Shown: piece by piece, positions 43,138 through 56,313 of the stretch
Layout: every line of letters starts with the position of its first letter
How positions within the stretch are numbered: the stretch's first letter is position 1
NCBI GenBank assembly: GCA_013399875.1
Contig: VXAZ01003263.1
Location: forward strand, 806,001-870,000
Direction of reading: 5' to 3'
Length of the DNA: 64,000 bases
DNA from: Gymnorhina tibicen
Lineage: Eukaryota; Chordata; Aves; Passeriformes; Artamidae
Position numbers and translations under genes: made by a program
The notes under the pieces: generated by a model
Databases searched by the model: none
Told to the model about the DNA's origin: nothing
What the model saw: the letters and a program-made list of their open reading frames with translations, nothing else

Positions 43138-46100
43138 GTACAATAATGGTATTCATACGTTGCAATTTGTTCCTTGCTGAAACCCCTGTGGACACTTGAC
43201 AGCCAGAAGCTGGAAGCCTGGGGTGTCCCAGCTGTCACCGCAGTGCAGGTGACCCCAGGAAGCTGCAGGACACTTATGGAATGGTAGAACTCCACTGTGG
43301 GGAGCTCAGCCACGGCTGGGCAGATTTAATATAGCACTGTGGCCTCACTGGCCAGGTTTTGCACTTCTTGCTGTATGGCCTGCAAAGCCATTTGAACAAA
43401 TAGTATTACGGACTCGGGATTTTATGTTGCTCTTCATTCTATTATTCCCATAGTCCGGGGGAATAAAATTGACTTCAGGAAACCAAAGATCAACCTGTTG
43501 CAGTTTTCTTCTTGCACATTACTGCTAAGAAGAAGTTGTGTCAAAGTGAAATTAGTCCTAATTTGCAGGGACAATGCTTCAATAACCCTTTTTTGCAGTG
43601 TTGTTGCCATAGATACAACCAGCTGTATCTGACCAAAACTTATTCAACCACTTGTCTGTTTCACAGGGAAGGTGAGTTAGACCTGACTCTTGTTTACCAG
43701 CATGGGCTATGGCTAATAGTCAAAAATGCAGCAAACACTCCCTTGTTACCACGTGCACCAGCACCACTATTTGGGGGAGATACTCCTATATGAAAGATAC
43801 CTGAGCTAGAAGGTATGCTCTTACTTTCCAAAATCTGTATGCAAATTCAAAGCCATAATTTAGCCTTTAATGTAATCAAATACCCTTTAAACACGAGGAG
43901 AGTAATAGCTTGTTTCAATAGGCTCAACGTAAAACTCGAATCTTTCAAAAGATAGTTCACCATTAAGCACAGCACACAGAAAACCATTTTGCAATTGCTC
44001 CCCTTCCTCCCAATTCATGTATTCAGAAATACTTCAACTGTCCTGCCAGCTCCAAGAGGTAAGTAATTTCACTTGAAAGAAAATGCACCTTGTCAACCCT
44101 TTCTCAAGCCCCAGGCTTCTGCAAAACCCAGCCCTATCTGTACTACATACAGTAAGCAACCACATCTTGCTTTAAGTCTTGACCTCACCCTTTTACCTCT
44201 GTTTCATCTTGGTGGGCCTAATTTACGTAGTGATTTACTAATTAGATGAAAAAGCATTAAAAATGCCTGCAAAACTAATCAGGAATCAAATCCCAGTAAC
44301 TACTGCACCTTCAATCACCTAATTTCTGTAGCTGCCAGATCAAAGGTACTGCAGATGGCACAGACTCAACAGCAGAATTTAAACCTGAGGATGGATTATT
44401 AACAATTGAATGCCACTGATGAGCAAACCAAAACTAAAAATGACAGCTTTTCAAATGTGCAGGGGAAGTAAGAGGTTCATAAGAATTCTTCTAATAGCCC
44501 AGTTCTTTTCTTCTTCCAGGTCTGTTTAGTTCACATTCACTGTACTGATCTGGTGTAATACAATTGGGGATGGGGGAACATAGTATCAACTGGTTTTATT
44601 CCAATACTGGGCTGAAAAGCCTATTAATTATGTGAGATTACACACCATCTGCAGGAAATGACTGTTGTTTTCAAGTGTTTGATTACTATGGGAAAAGAGT
44701 AACCGTAACCGTGCTTTTAAAGCAATGCTGCAACAACTTCTTACATATTGTCTATTATCCAGAAGGAAATGAGGTAATTCTAAGGGCAGAATGTTAATTT
44801 TTATCTGCTATATTGCTTAAAAATACTACATGGTAATGAAAAGCTATTCTGCATTGTTCAAAACAAAACTAAGAGTGGCTAAATTAATAGAACTGTTCAG
44901 ATGACAAGGTACAGTACACGATAAATTGTCATTGGTTTTAGGCTGTTTTATGCCTAGTTTTTAGGCTCAGATAATACAAAATACAACAGGAGGAAAACAC
45001 GATCACAGATGTACGAATTTATCTGTTTTATCAGTTCAGTTCCAGTTTAAAGCAGTTTAAATGAGCTTTGATAATGAAAGGCGATGGGAGCAGATCAAAT
45101 GGTGCAAGTGATTTGATTAGCTCCCTGCTAACCGTCACAGGTAGATTTAATTTAGAACAGCACGATCACGTCTGACTGTGGTAAACAGCTCTGCACCTGC
45201 CTTCCGAGGTGACACCTTCATAGGGGGGACTGAGATCTGCTCTATCTGCAAGGCTTTTAGGAAAATCACCCATTTTAAGCTCCTGCTATCTTCTCAGGAC
45301 AAAAAAAAAGTTTTATAAAGAGAATGATGCAAATTTCTAGAACACTAAGAAATCACACAATTAATAAAATCTGCTGCGTAAACTCTCTCCTGAAGTCACT
45401 GAAAAGTACAATTAAAATTATGTAAACAAGCCCTGGGGCTGACTTTAGTAGTTAACCTGAGCAACTGGGACAAAGCCACAGAAAAAGCCATACACCTGAA
45501 AGATTTCATCAACAAATCTACTCCAGAAGTAAGACTTGCCACAGAAGTAGAAATTTTATTTCCTCCATCCCTGTAAAAATCAAGGCCACTCTTATTTTGC
45601 ACTCTCTTTCAAAGGGACATACAATTCTTCTGCTGCATAGCAACAACGGTTTAAATCAGTACAAATGCAATCTCATTTGTCTCCAATATTCTTGTATCAA
45701 AATATTAGGAACAGAAAACATAATATAATGATGCAGTCCATTACCTATCAATGAGTTCTTAATGCTCACTCTCCTGTGAAATCCTAAACCAAACCTGACT
45801 TAAGAGAAAACACATGCCAAGAAGCTGGACTCCAACAAAGCCGACATACTCTTTATCCGAGCTGCTGTATGAAAGGCAAGAGCATGCACTGATTACAGGA
45901 CAGGTGACCAAAGCAAGAAAAGAGTTCTCAGAGATATGGCACCATGAAAGCTTTGGGGAATGACTGAAATAATACCCACAAGATAAATGGAAACTCTGTG
46001 TAAGGAGATTTTGCAAATTCTCAAAACACGATTTTGATGAAAAAAGTTAATACAAAGAAAGATGGTTAGTTTATGGAAACAAAAATAGGGAGAAGAGTTG

Positions 46101-49100
46101 GAAAATCTGTATTTATACAAAACTGGTAATAGGCAGTAACAACAGGCTTAATACCAAGGCTTTTTCCCCTCATTTTTTGATTTGGGCTACACTATCTAAT
46201 CAAACATCTATGGAGAGGAGAAATTCAGGGGATCCCCAGGCTTAGGCCTCCCAGCCAGGGTTGTCAGACCATTCCCTCCTCCTCTTTCACTTAACTTCCC
46301 TGACCCAAGTGCATCTACTGGTATCGTTCCTCAGAGTACAATTTTCAGATTGATGGCACTGCAAATAGCTTTGCTTCCTTGACCTTTGTGCTCTGGCCTA
46401 GGGTTATTATTTTAAAAACCAATATAGTATTTGTTACTTTTCTTTTTTTTAACGATCTTTGCATAATTTTAAACACCTACTTATGGGGGAGAATTTTCAT
46501 TCTTTGAGCTTGCAAAGACTGTATATATTAGCAGACTTCCAAAACATGATCTGATTAGGTTAAATTCAAAAGATTTGGGCTTACTCATAAGCAGATAATT
46601 TACAAAGATCTATCAGCGTCTACAGAGAAATCAAATGCATGCATACATTACAAGGAAAAACAGCTTCTCCAGTTTACTACTAAAAAACAATTTATCAACT
46701 TAAATAGTTTAAAACAGAGTCATCCAACTATGATTAATAGCTTGACATAAACCTAGAGCTCTTTAAAAGAAGGAAATGAGCAAAATATTGGAATTAAATA
46801 ATTTATCTGGAAATGTTTGAGGCAATGTTTTGTGAAAACATGGCTGGAAAGAGCTCATGTCATTTCAGATACCAAGTTTAAACTTAGTCATATTTTAACA
46901 CAGTTGAACTTTTGACTCAAAAAGTAAGAATTTTCAAAAAAGAAGTCATGAAACTAGAAGTGAAAAATGAGATTATTGTTCTAAAACCTGAATTAATTTA
47001 TTTTTAAACATGAGATTAATTTACATTTGAAGTCCAATTTTGAAGCAAATTATTGACCCTTAAATGACCAAAGATATTTAATATCTGTGTTCATGGAAGG
47101 GAATCACATAAGGAACAAGAAGATACACTGCTGTGTAAGGCCATATTACAATATTTAGTCAAAAAGGTGCACTGTATCTTTCTTTTGTGTCAGTAAAATA
47201 ATTATTATTTTTGCATAATGATGCGCTATTTTTAATATAGAGGAAAAGATCAATCTCAGTGTCAACTCCTTGCTACACCTTGATGTGGAACAGTATTTCT
47301 GAACTAGCAGTCCAGAAACTGCCAATAACTACCACGGTAGGAATACTTCTTCATACAGAATGCTGTTTTCTTAATATTGTCAACTGCACTTAATGGAACA
47401 TATTCTAAACACACATTTTGAGATAAACCACCGAGAACATAAGGTTTCCTTGATGCATTTTGCAGTTGCAAGAGGCAGAACTGGTTGCTAAAGTACCTTT
47501 GCTTGGTGGCAAAAGTATACTAAGAAGCCGTAAAATGCCACTGTAAATAAATTTTGAGTTCATGCCCTACATATTATAAGTTTTTCATAATTATCTATCT
47601 AGACACAAGTATTACTAAATGTGTGACATACCACATATGTATAAAATGAAAATACTAAAGACACCTGATACTTAGTGTAAACAGTTCAGCATAAAAGTTA
47701 AAGAATTATTTGAAGGCCAGTGACCTAAAGGGAAGTTTTAATTGTTTGGGCTTTTTCTAGCATCTTACATGAAGCTAACCTCAGGTTTTGCTTGACACTT
47801 TATAATTCAATGAAGAGAGAAAATGTCTAGCCAGAGTCCCAGACTCACTTCAATCAGTTAAAAAGATGCCAGTGGCCTCAAACCAGCTATTACTAAAAAG
47901 GACAAGTATACAGTACAAACAGTTCAAAGCATGGTGTCACTGCCATTGTGTTCACAGAGTTCTCTAAGTCAGACTGGCATTTTTTTCTGTGTTGCGGAGA
48001 AACAAAAATATCTTATACTTTTAAAATATAGTTTTACAATGTTGAATGTACTCATCCTTTAAACATACAAACTAAAAAAAATTTTTTTTTTTAATCTATC
48101 AAGGAATGTAAAAATGAATAAGGTGAATCATTATATCCAGAAACCTTGATTACAGGGGTAACTAAGTAGGGACTAGAGAGAAATTATTCTACATTTCCTT
48201 GATCAGAGATATACAATCATGCTATAGATGAAGGCAGCTATGATTGATTATTCTGTTTATTAGGACTGCAAGCTGGTTAGATAAAAGGGAAATTAATTTG
48301 TGCATGCATCAGTTGAACTAAGCTTATTTAAACTGATTCAGGTTGACGATAAACACAATTCATGTTACAGACAGTTGGGATGCTTGCTAAATCACATTGT
48401 AGCTCACAGAGTAACCAATAAAAAAATGTTACCCATTTCAGATATAACAAAAATTACAAACCCACTTTGTTCTATTACAACGGAGCTGTTTGGGAGAGTG
48501 CCTTCCCTGTTCTCCCAATATTTTCTGAGTAGGTGCCATCCATATTAACCCAACCTCCAGAACCATTTATTAGGAGAAGATACAGCACTATACAACCCTG
48601 GGTAGACATCTCACGTGTGAAGGTCTGAGCACAGCAGAGATTATTCAAAGGCTATGGGCAAGTCAGTAAAAGACTATTTTGAGACGTACTGCACAAATGG
48701 TGGCACCGGTGTAAAACCAGGTGTACTGCAGCTGTTTGCCTCTGCTCCTTACCTGAAGTTTACCGTCCCTGACAGCTGAACAAGAGCTAAAGACTGACTG
48801 ATCTCTCATTGCATTCTTTTAAGTTAGAATATCCTCATAATTTTAAGAGACTTCAGCAAGAGCTGGCTGGGAATGGACTTTGCACTAAAACATTTGGGAG
48901 ACTCAGGTGCTCTGCTTTTGCAGCTCAGGTGTGGGCTCTGTGATACCTTAAATCACCTCAGCTTTTTCTGTGGTGATCATTCACTCTCCAAATATGCCAT
49001 TACAACAATTTCACTAATCACTGTATTCACATGTGAAAAAAACCAAGCTTGGACCAAGGTCCTTGATTACAAAGCCAAGTGTGAACCTGTGACCTCAGTG

Positions 49101-52100
49101 TGTAAGTAAAAACACAGTATCAGTGACGACACGTTTGCAAATCCATTTTGATTAATTACACCTGAAATACCTCCAGTTTACTCTCACCACTACGTTACAT
49201 AAACTTCTGAGGAAAAATAGTAATTTTGTTTCTTTTCATTTACAGCATTTAGAGTGAAGACTAGACAGTAAAATAGCAGGTGAAAATGTTCACAGGCTGC
49301 TTGAAGATTCTGAAATTAACTGATGTTAATCTGTGTATTGGGCACAAATTTTCAGCATGTACTATCTATATAACAGTATGTTTATCCATAAGTTATATTC
49401 ATGTTCCATTAAATCAAAGCAGCTCAGATAGGAACAAGGTCATACAAAAATGTAAATGGAAATACAGATCCTGTATATCTCCAAGGATTAATTAACAACT
49501 TATTGAAATAAATAATTATATTACCTGTCCTGTTTCTGTGTGGGATGGCTGCAAGAGACATTCAGATTATTCAGGAGCATGTTTAACTAGGCTGCTTATA
49601 GTAATTCCATTTCTACACCATGATGTGGTAAAATAGTTCAGTTTAAAATAAAAGCTTTGTTTGAATCAACCTTTAAAAAGCAGAAAATCTTATTTGCCTT
49701 CAGAAGAAAACTTCCTAGCTCTGTTTGGGAAGCAGCTGATTTACTGCACATACACAGTCCCCCATTACAGGCGGGTTGCAGAGGCACTGTGGCTCTGGAA
49801 TGTGCTACACACAGTGAGCACCTGTCCAAGGAAATACCTGAGCTTCCCAAGAGTGCTGCAGCCTGAGCTGAATTCACTGACCTGGGCATATTTCTGCAGT
49901 TCTGCCCAGACAAGTTAAGCAGACTTTGGGTGGATGAGAAAGCACTGCTGACCTGTGTGAAGTCTTTGCTGGGCAAACTCAGAGGAGCAGTTTCGGGCAA
50001 GGCAGAACTCCACTTCCCCGTCCTTATGGCACGTGTTCGCTCATGAAGGTATGAACCTTTCGCTTCAGCTGGCACTCCAGGTGAACTAAATATATACTTA
50101 TTAATGACTACAACAAAAATTGCCTTTTCTCACTTTGCATATCTATTATCAGCACTTTCAAGTGACTGGCACAGTAAACATAGTATCATAATGTGCTCTA
50201 CAAATCAAATACCAGAGTACGGGATTATCACAGTTGAGTCCTACAAGGTCTGAGCTATGCCTTAAATAATCACCAGCTTAGTTTAAAAATCAAAGGATAA
50301 GGCATTTTGCCACCTCATTTTGAATGCTAGCATCCTCTTTACTACCATTGAAAACCTCTCCTTGAAACCTTACCTGTATTAAAGAAAAAAGATTTAAAAA
50401 AACCCCACAATAATTTTATTCCACTGTCAGTAGTTTAAAACCATACTGTGTAAGAGAAAGGCTCAAATCAAGTTTCTTAGAAGTTAGGCATGACTGGAAT
50501 GGTAGGTTCATCTCTCCACCACAAAGTAAAATACACAAGTTCATGTTCTAGCTATCTATACTTTTTTCTGACTTGACTGATAGCCCAAAAAGTAAAAATT
50601 AATATTTCATGAATAAAATCAGAGTTCAGATAACCATGATTCACCAAGCAGCAAGAGAAGTACCAGGGATTATATAAATAAAGCTCTACTTGAGCCATGA
50701 AACAGCTGCAAATTTAAAGAATGTTCACGTTATTTTAAAATATGCCTATTAAAAAAAATATTATTACAGCAGTTCACTGTTTTTCAGTGAACACATATGA
50801 TGCCATGAGACTTTTAAGAATAAGCACTCTATGAATAGTGAATGTTGAGTAGTCAAGGGGAATAGTTCATGTGTACACCCGCAGGTGCAATATTATTTGA
50901 TGACAACACTTGAAAAACAATGCTAGAAAACAAAATCAATACAGAGTTTATACATTAAACCTGGGAATTATAAAGAATATTGTTTAAAAGCTGTTTGATT
51001 TTCTAGCCCATAAATCTCACTGACCAGTAAAATTATTTGGCGGGATCAGGTGCCAACACTAACTTTTGTTAACATACAGAAAGTCTCTGCACCCTATGCC
51101 TGTGCAATATCACTTATGAAGTTCTAAATAAACTGAAACAAATAATTAAAAATTAGTAATCGTAAAAAAATTATAAAAGCTATTACGGAACAGTATGCAT
51201 GGCTTTTTGATTATAGTTTCTCTTACTTCTTTGTATAAAATGCAGTGTTCTTATGCAAAAGAAGACATGTATTTCCTCAAAATAAAGTATCTTAGTGCTG
51301 ACTTATGTACAATGGAACACTCTTCTCAATCACACCAAATAAATACTTCTGAAAAAATACTGTTCTGGAAACTTTAAAAAAAATAATGAACATTTTCTTA
51401 TATTAATTTGTGCCTCTGCACTTCTACCAACAGTCACAACTTGCACTACCACATTTCATTTGTGACATTTCTAAACTGCACCTATTCCAAGCTCTTTGAA
51501 CAACAGAAATCTGCTGATATGCTGATGCATTTGAAGTATCTTCCACTACATCCTATCCATCTTGTTCTTAAATTCAAAGCAACTAATTCATACAAGAAAC
51601 ATAAAACTAGAAAAAGGTGACCCGTTTCTTCCTAGGTATCGTGTGCATACACCTACTTTTCCTACTTTTTCAAACTGAACTTCCCCAACCTTACATTTTT
51701 TGACATCTATTTCACCTCATCTCTTTGCTTCATCTTGCTTTTTACAAGGTTTTCCAGTCAAAATACTAAAATTCCCTGTGCATTCATACAACATATCACA
51801 CATGATCCTGATAAAGCTGACCTCTTATCATTGTCACACCTATCATACTAATAACAGTCATCAATAGTTATCATTCTAACTGCTGGGGAGATCTCCACTG
51901 AGAGCCAGACAAAGGATACAGAAGATGGTACTCTACATTATTAGCACCATTATTTCTCAAAATTACTGATAATTCAGGATGTCAAGGTCTTGAACTCATA
52001 TAGATAACGTGCTAGCAGAGCCCAGAAGGATATACTGCTGGCAATTTGAGATAAAGCAAACCACCAAACCATATCAGAAAACCGGATGATCTGCTTAAGT

Positions 52101-55091
52101 ATGTATGTGTAAAACATGAAAAGAACTACACAGGATGTTCATGTGAGAGAAGTAAGCTAGAAATGCCATGCAGCCAGTAGTAACTCGTCAGGCACTCCCA
52201 AATTTCACTGCTAGAATACATATTGAATGCACAGGCCCAGACTGTAATTATCATTTTGGTATTTGAAACAGTTTAGTTAATAGGAAGCATGGAAGTTCAT
52301 TAGCCCAGTAAACTAGGGAAAAATTTTGCATTTGGGAGAAAGTACAAAGGTAAAAATGTGGAGAACTCTCCCTACCCCACTGCCACCAGGGACCAAAGGT
52401 AATGATTAAATAGTCCAAAAAAAGGCAACCTGTGGCAAAAAAATTATACTCCCATTCTGGGTTAAGGGTGTAATTAGCTTGAAATATAGATTACACTTTA
52501 AAACCCAATGAAATTAATTCCAATAGGAAAATCTGGGTAATTGAAACAGCACAAGACCTCCAACTTCGGATTCATGTTTTAAAGGAATACAAACATGCTA
52601 CACAAAAAACCCCCAAACAATCAACATGTATTTTCTTTTAAGTAGAAGAAAAGCATTTTTAGAGATAAGGAGGCCATTAGTAACCAAAACAAATGTTAAA
52701 AGACAACTTTAAATTAGTACACTGCAATAATTTGTGCCTTAAAAGTCTCAAAAGTGTTTGTGAGAGGATCATTTCAATGATGCTAATTTTCAATACATTT
52801 TGGAGCACCAGAGAAATTCAGTAAGACTGCTAGCTTTTTCTGCCAATACTTGAGGATGGTAAGAAGTATGATCTCAGTAATTATAGAGCTCTATGTCATT
52901 ACTAATCTCAGGCAAAATAACCACCAAACTGATAAAGGATAAATTCACTGGGAAATTACATGAACAAAATTGGGAAATTACATGAACAAAATTGATGCCA
53001 GTCAACACCACTTTACAGAAACTTGCTAAATAAAATAGAGAATTTCATTTAATCATCTGATAAAGTTACAAACTATGGTCAGCAGACGTTATTCCATAAA
53101 TGAAACACAGACTTTCGAACGGCATTTACCTTACAGCCACACAAAACTCAGAGTAAAAAATTATTATCAGTATCATCAAATGTGATTAAGATATAGATAT
53201 GAAAAAGTAGCTGTTAACAGGAAATAACAATTGAAAAAGTGCTCTACATTCCTCCAATAAAATCATCCAGTACTCACTCAACACTATTTAAGAGTATCAT
53301 CAATGATACAAAAGTAAGAGCCAAGTAGAGCCAAGTGGACTTATGTAGCAAGCAAGAAACAATGTAGGTAATACCCAAAAAACACTTACAAAATACATAC
53401 AATCCTAATGGCATAGAAACAACTCAATACAAATGACAGTGAAGCCTGACAACAAAAGGGAGTAATAAACCTTCCACACATGTAAGTGCATAAGACCAGA
53501 GATCCTACTTTAGTTCACAGCATTAGAGGTACTGGAATAGTGAATACAGCTATATAGTCCCTGCATTGGTTTCCCAAAATGCCAAAGATCTTGTCCTTTC
53601 TCCATAATTCACCAAAAAAGGGGAAGATTTCTGTACCTTCTTAAGATGTTAACCAGAGCACTCCACATGCTGCTATTAGCACAGAAACTCATGCGGAAAG
53701 AGCACAGCAGCAACTTGAAAATGCTGCAGAGAACCAATTAATGTTACACGAACACAGAAACTGTCTCTGATACACTGCAGGAGAATAAGATTGCTCAGGC
53801 CTAAAGTTAGAGCCCGGGAAGTACTGATGGTGGTGTAAGTACAGTGGCAAGATAGATCTTACTGCTGATGTGTTTTGGGGTCATTTCCTACCATAGTAAT
53901 TAATTATGACCAAAGCCACTTAAAGAATTTTACAGTACTTCTTTGTTTAGCTTCTTCAATCTGTAGCTTAAAAACCAACCCTGAACAAATGCAGACTTTT
54001 TGTCAAATGCCTCTGAGAGAGCTGGACTCCTTTAGCCTGAAGTGACAACACTGGTAGAAGTCCATCATCATGTATGTGCACAGGACCTGACTGCCTGGGT
54101 GACTTCACCAAGGAAAACCCTGACAGGACAGGGAATGGCACGCCGGAGGTGAGCTATTATTAGGCGATTCCTTTTGGCTTACCTGGTCGTGAGACCCTTG
54201 AGCTGCTGAATGCTGCTCCTCGCAGGCTGCTGTCAAGAGTCTGGGGGTTTGAGTTACCATGGAGATCACCACATCTGACAGCTGAGAGGGCTGCAATGAG
54301 AGACAGAGGTACCCATCAAGCCAGTGTCCATCACCTCATCAAAACACAAGCGCCTGACTCCTTCTGCTTTGGGCATTCAGCAAGGTCTGAGCTCCCAGAT
54401 TAGGAGTTTGGCTAAACCGTAAGGGGAAAGAACCCAACACCCAGCACCAAAAGAATTGGAGAGGTGAGGGCAATCCCCAGTGACACATAGGATTTGACCA
54501 CTTTGCAAAGCCATGCACTTTTTCAAGAGCCTGGAAGGATCCTAATATACCATCATCTTGGCTCAACAATTTTCAGCCTCTCTAGTCAAGTATAACAGCA
54601 GCAAGCAATTCACCCAGAACCACTGCTGAGCACAGGACTGAAACGCCAGTGCACTGCCTCAGAACGGTGGGACACACAAAAGTGCTCCCTCAGAAAGCTT
54701 CCAGTGGGAACTGATGAAGCATCACCTCTGTGCAAGAAATAAGTAGGCAAAAGAAATCACCTTCTTGAATATTTTTGGGGCAAGGCTGAAGGCAAGCATT
54801 TATGAAAATCAAACATGAAAGACAGCCTGGCATTCTTCTGCAATAATAAACCTATTTGCAGACTTTTCCACGCCTACCAAAAAGCATGATGAGTAAAGCC
54901 TTATTTCTTATTTCCTTTACCATTCGAGCACCACGTTTATTGACTAGTTTCTTGTTTCAATCCTTAAGTCTTATGCTCCATTTTTTCTACATAATTTAAT
55001 AATTAAATGCTTTAAAATGAAATGAGATATTCATTGGAGACTTTTAAAATTAATTATCCTCTTCCACACAAATGTCTTGACAGCTTTTAAA
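43138..55091. other. unannotated block, no gene seen
   Basis: Mostly AT-rich. A GC-richer stretch at 49640-50075 holds a 145-codon minus-strand frame that begins at GTG, with no recognised homology. About 30 bases near 54011-54040 resemble the CR1 GAGAGAGCTGG...TTTAGCCTG segment and may be a worn CR1 scrap. Nothing else can be named. Confidence 0.55.
52949..52992. repeat. 22-bp tandem duplication
   Basis: Two perfect adjacent copies of a 22-base unit beginning TGGGAAATTACATGAAC. Identity between copies points to a recent slippage event. Confidence 0.85.
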
Positions 55092-55096
55092 ACTAC
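55092..55096. repeat. left target-site duplication of the solo LTR
   Basis: ACTAC directly precedes the TG of the LTR. It pairs with ACTAT at 55708-55712, with one mismatch. Confidence 0.6.
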
Positions 55097-55707
55097 TGTC
55101 CTGGTTTTGCCTGGGATAGAGTTCGTTTTCTTCCTAGCAGCTGGTACAGTGCTGTGTTTTGGATTCAGTATGAGAGTAATGTCAGTAACACAGTCATGTT
55201 TTAGTTGTTGCTGAGCAGTGCTTACACTGAGTCAGGACTTTTCGGTTTCCTGTGCTCTGCCAGTGAGCAAGGGCACAAGAAAGTGGTGGGAGCATGGCTG
55301 GGACAGCTGACCTGGTCTGGCCAATCCATGCCATACAACGTCATGTCCAGTATATGAACTGGGGGGAGCTGGCTGGGAGGGGCTGTTCACTGCTTGGGGA
55401 TAGGCCGGGCATCGATCAGCAGGTGGTGAGCAATTGTATTGTGCACCACTTGTCATTTTTGGGTTTTATTTCTCTCTCTTGTTTTGTTATCTCCCTTTTA
55501 ATAATTATTATCTTTATTAATATTATAATTAATGTTAATTAGAATTAATATTAATACTTATTAATTACTTATTTCCATTATTAAACTCATCTCAACACAT
55601 GGGTTTTACTTTTTTCCAATTCTCCTTCCCATCCCACTAGGGTGGGTAGGGGGATGGAATAAGTGGCTGTGTGGTACTGACTTACTAGCTGAAGTTAAAC
55701 CACAACA
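55097..55707 (+). mobile_element. solo LTR of an avian endogenous retrovirus
   Basis: The 611-base element starts TGTCCTGGTTTTGCC and ends AACCACAACA, with the TG...CA termini of an LTR. It is flanked by ACTAC (55092-55096) and ACTAT (55708-55712), a 5-bp target-site duplication with one mismatch. Inside are a TATA-like box at 55351 in CAGTATATGAACTGG, and an ATTAAA polyadenylation signal at 55580-55585. An expanded AT-rich tract fills about 55499-55570. The pattern matches a widespread LTR of modern birds; I do not assign a family name. There is no internal retroviral sequence on either side, so it is solo, formed by LTR-LTR recombination. Its orientation is antisense to TBL1X. Confidence 0.85.
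55351..55357 (+). promoter_or_regulatory. TATA-like box of the LTR
   Basis: TATATGA sits in the conserved CAGTATATxAACTGG context of this LTR type, where the usual form is TATATAA. The substitution may weaken it. Confidence 0.5.
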
Positions 55708-55712
55708 ACTAT
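55708..55712. repeat. right target-site duplication of the solo LTR
   Basis: ACTAT directly follows the terminal CA of the LTR. It differs at the last base from the left copy, as expected after some decay. Confidence 0.6.
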
Positions 55713-56150
55713 ACATTCAGTATTGTTTTACGATATAATCAATTTAATAGATAACATATTTAAACACATCATCAGGAAATGCTTTCATAAATCCAGTTCT
55801 AATTCTCAGTCTGCAGTACTACAGCATGTTTTCACTCACTTCACTGTGAGGTAAGTACACCATCTAACCAAATACAACTACTCACTTCAGAAAGAGTTAC
55901 ATCTATCCTGATCCGAGGTGAATGACTACACAAGGGACAACACTTGCCTACTGAAGCATCACAAACTATTAGCAATACATCAGCTGGACATCCACAGTTT
56001 TTCTGACTTAGTCTACTGAATGCATATAAATCTACATCTATGTGGCTACGTCTAAGTATCTGTCTCATTCTCAGATGGCATTCTGAGTTGACCGTTCTCA
56101 TCTCTCCGTCTCATCTCTGGGTGTTTTTTGGTTTTTTTTGGTATTATAAA

Positions 56151-56313
56151 TAGAATCATTGACTGGTTTGGGTTGGAAGGGATCTTAAAGATTCTCTAGT
56201 TCCAACCCCCTGCCGTGGGCAGAGACACCACCCGCTAGACCAGGTTGCTCAAAGCCCAATCCAGCCTGGCCTTGAACACTGCCAGGGTTGCAGCATCGAC
56301 AACTTGTCTCCCA
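56151..56313 (-). repeat. CR1 LINE 3'-end fragment
   Basis: The reverse complement of a CR1 tail: TAGAATCATTGACTGG, then TGGGTTGGAAGGGATCTTAA, CTAGACCAGGTTGCTCAAAG and CCAGCCTGGCCTTGAACACT. It is close to the common bird consensus and so younger than most copies here. It is 5'-truncated near 56313 and lies 440 bases right of the solo LTR. Confidence 0.88.

Noticed and set aside
49638..50075. 145-codon minus-strand open frame
   Set aside because: It begins at GTG, is unsupported by any family or splice site that I recognise, and lies in a GC-richer patch where long chance frames are expected.
50772..50792. Hairpin GTTCACTG-TTTTT-CAGTGAAC
   Set aside because: The 8-bp arms are within chance expectation, and the stem is too short for a miRNA precursor.
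54011..54040. Possible CR1 scrap resembling GAGAGAGCTGG...TTTAGCCTG
   Set aside because: About 30 bases with mismatches and no continuation on either side is too little for a repeat call.
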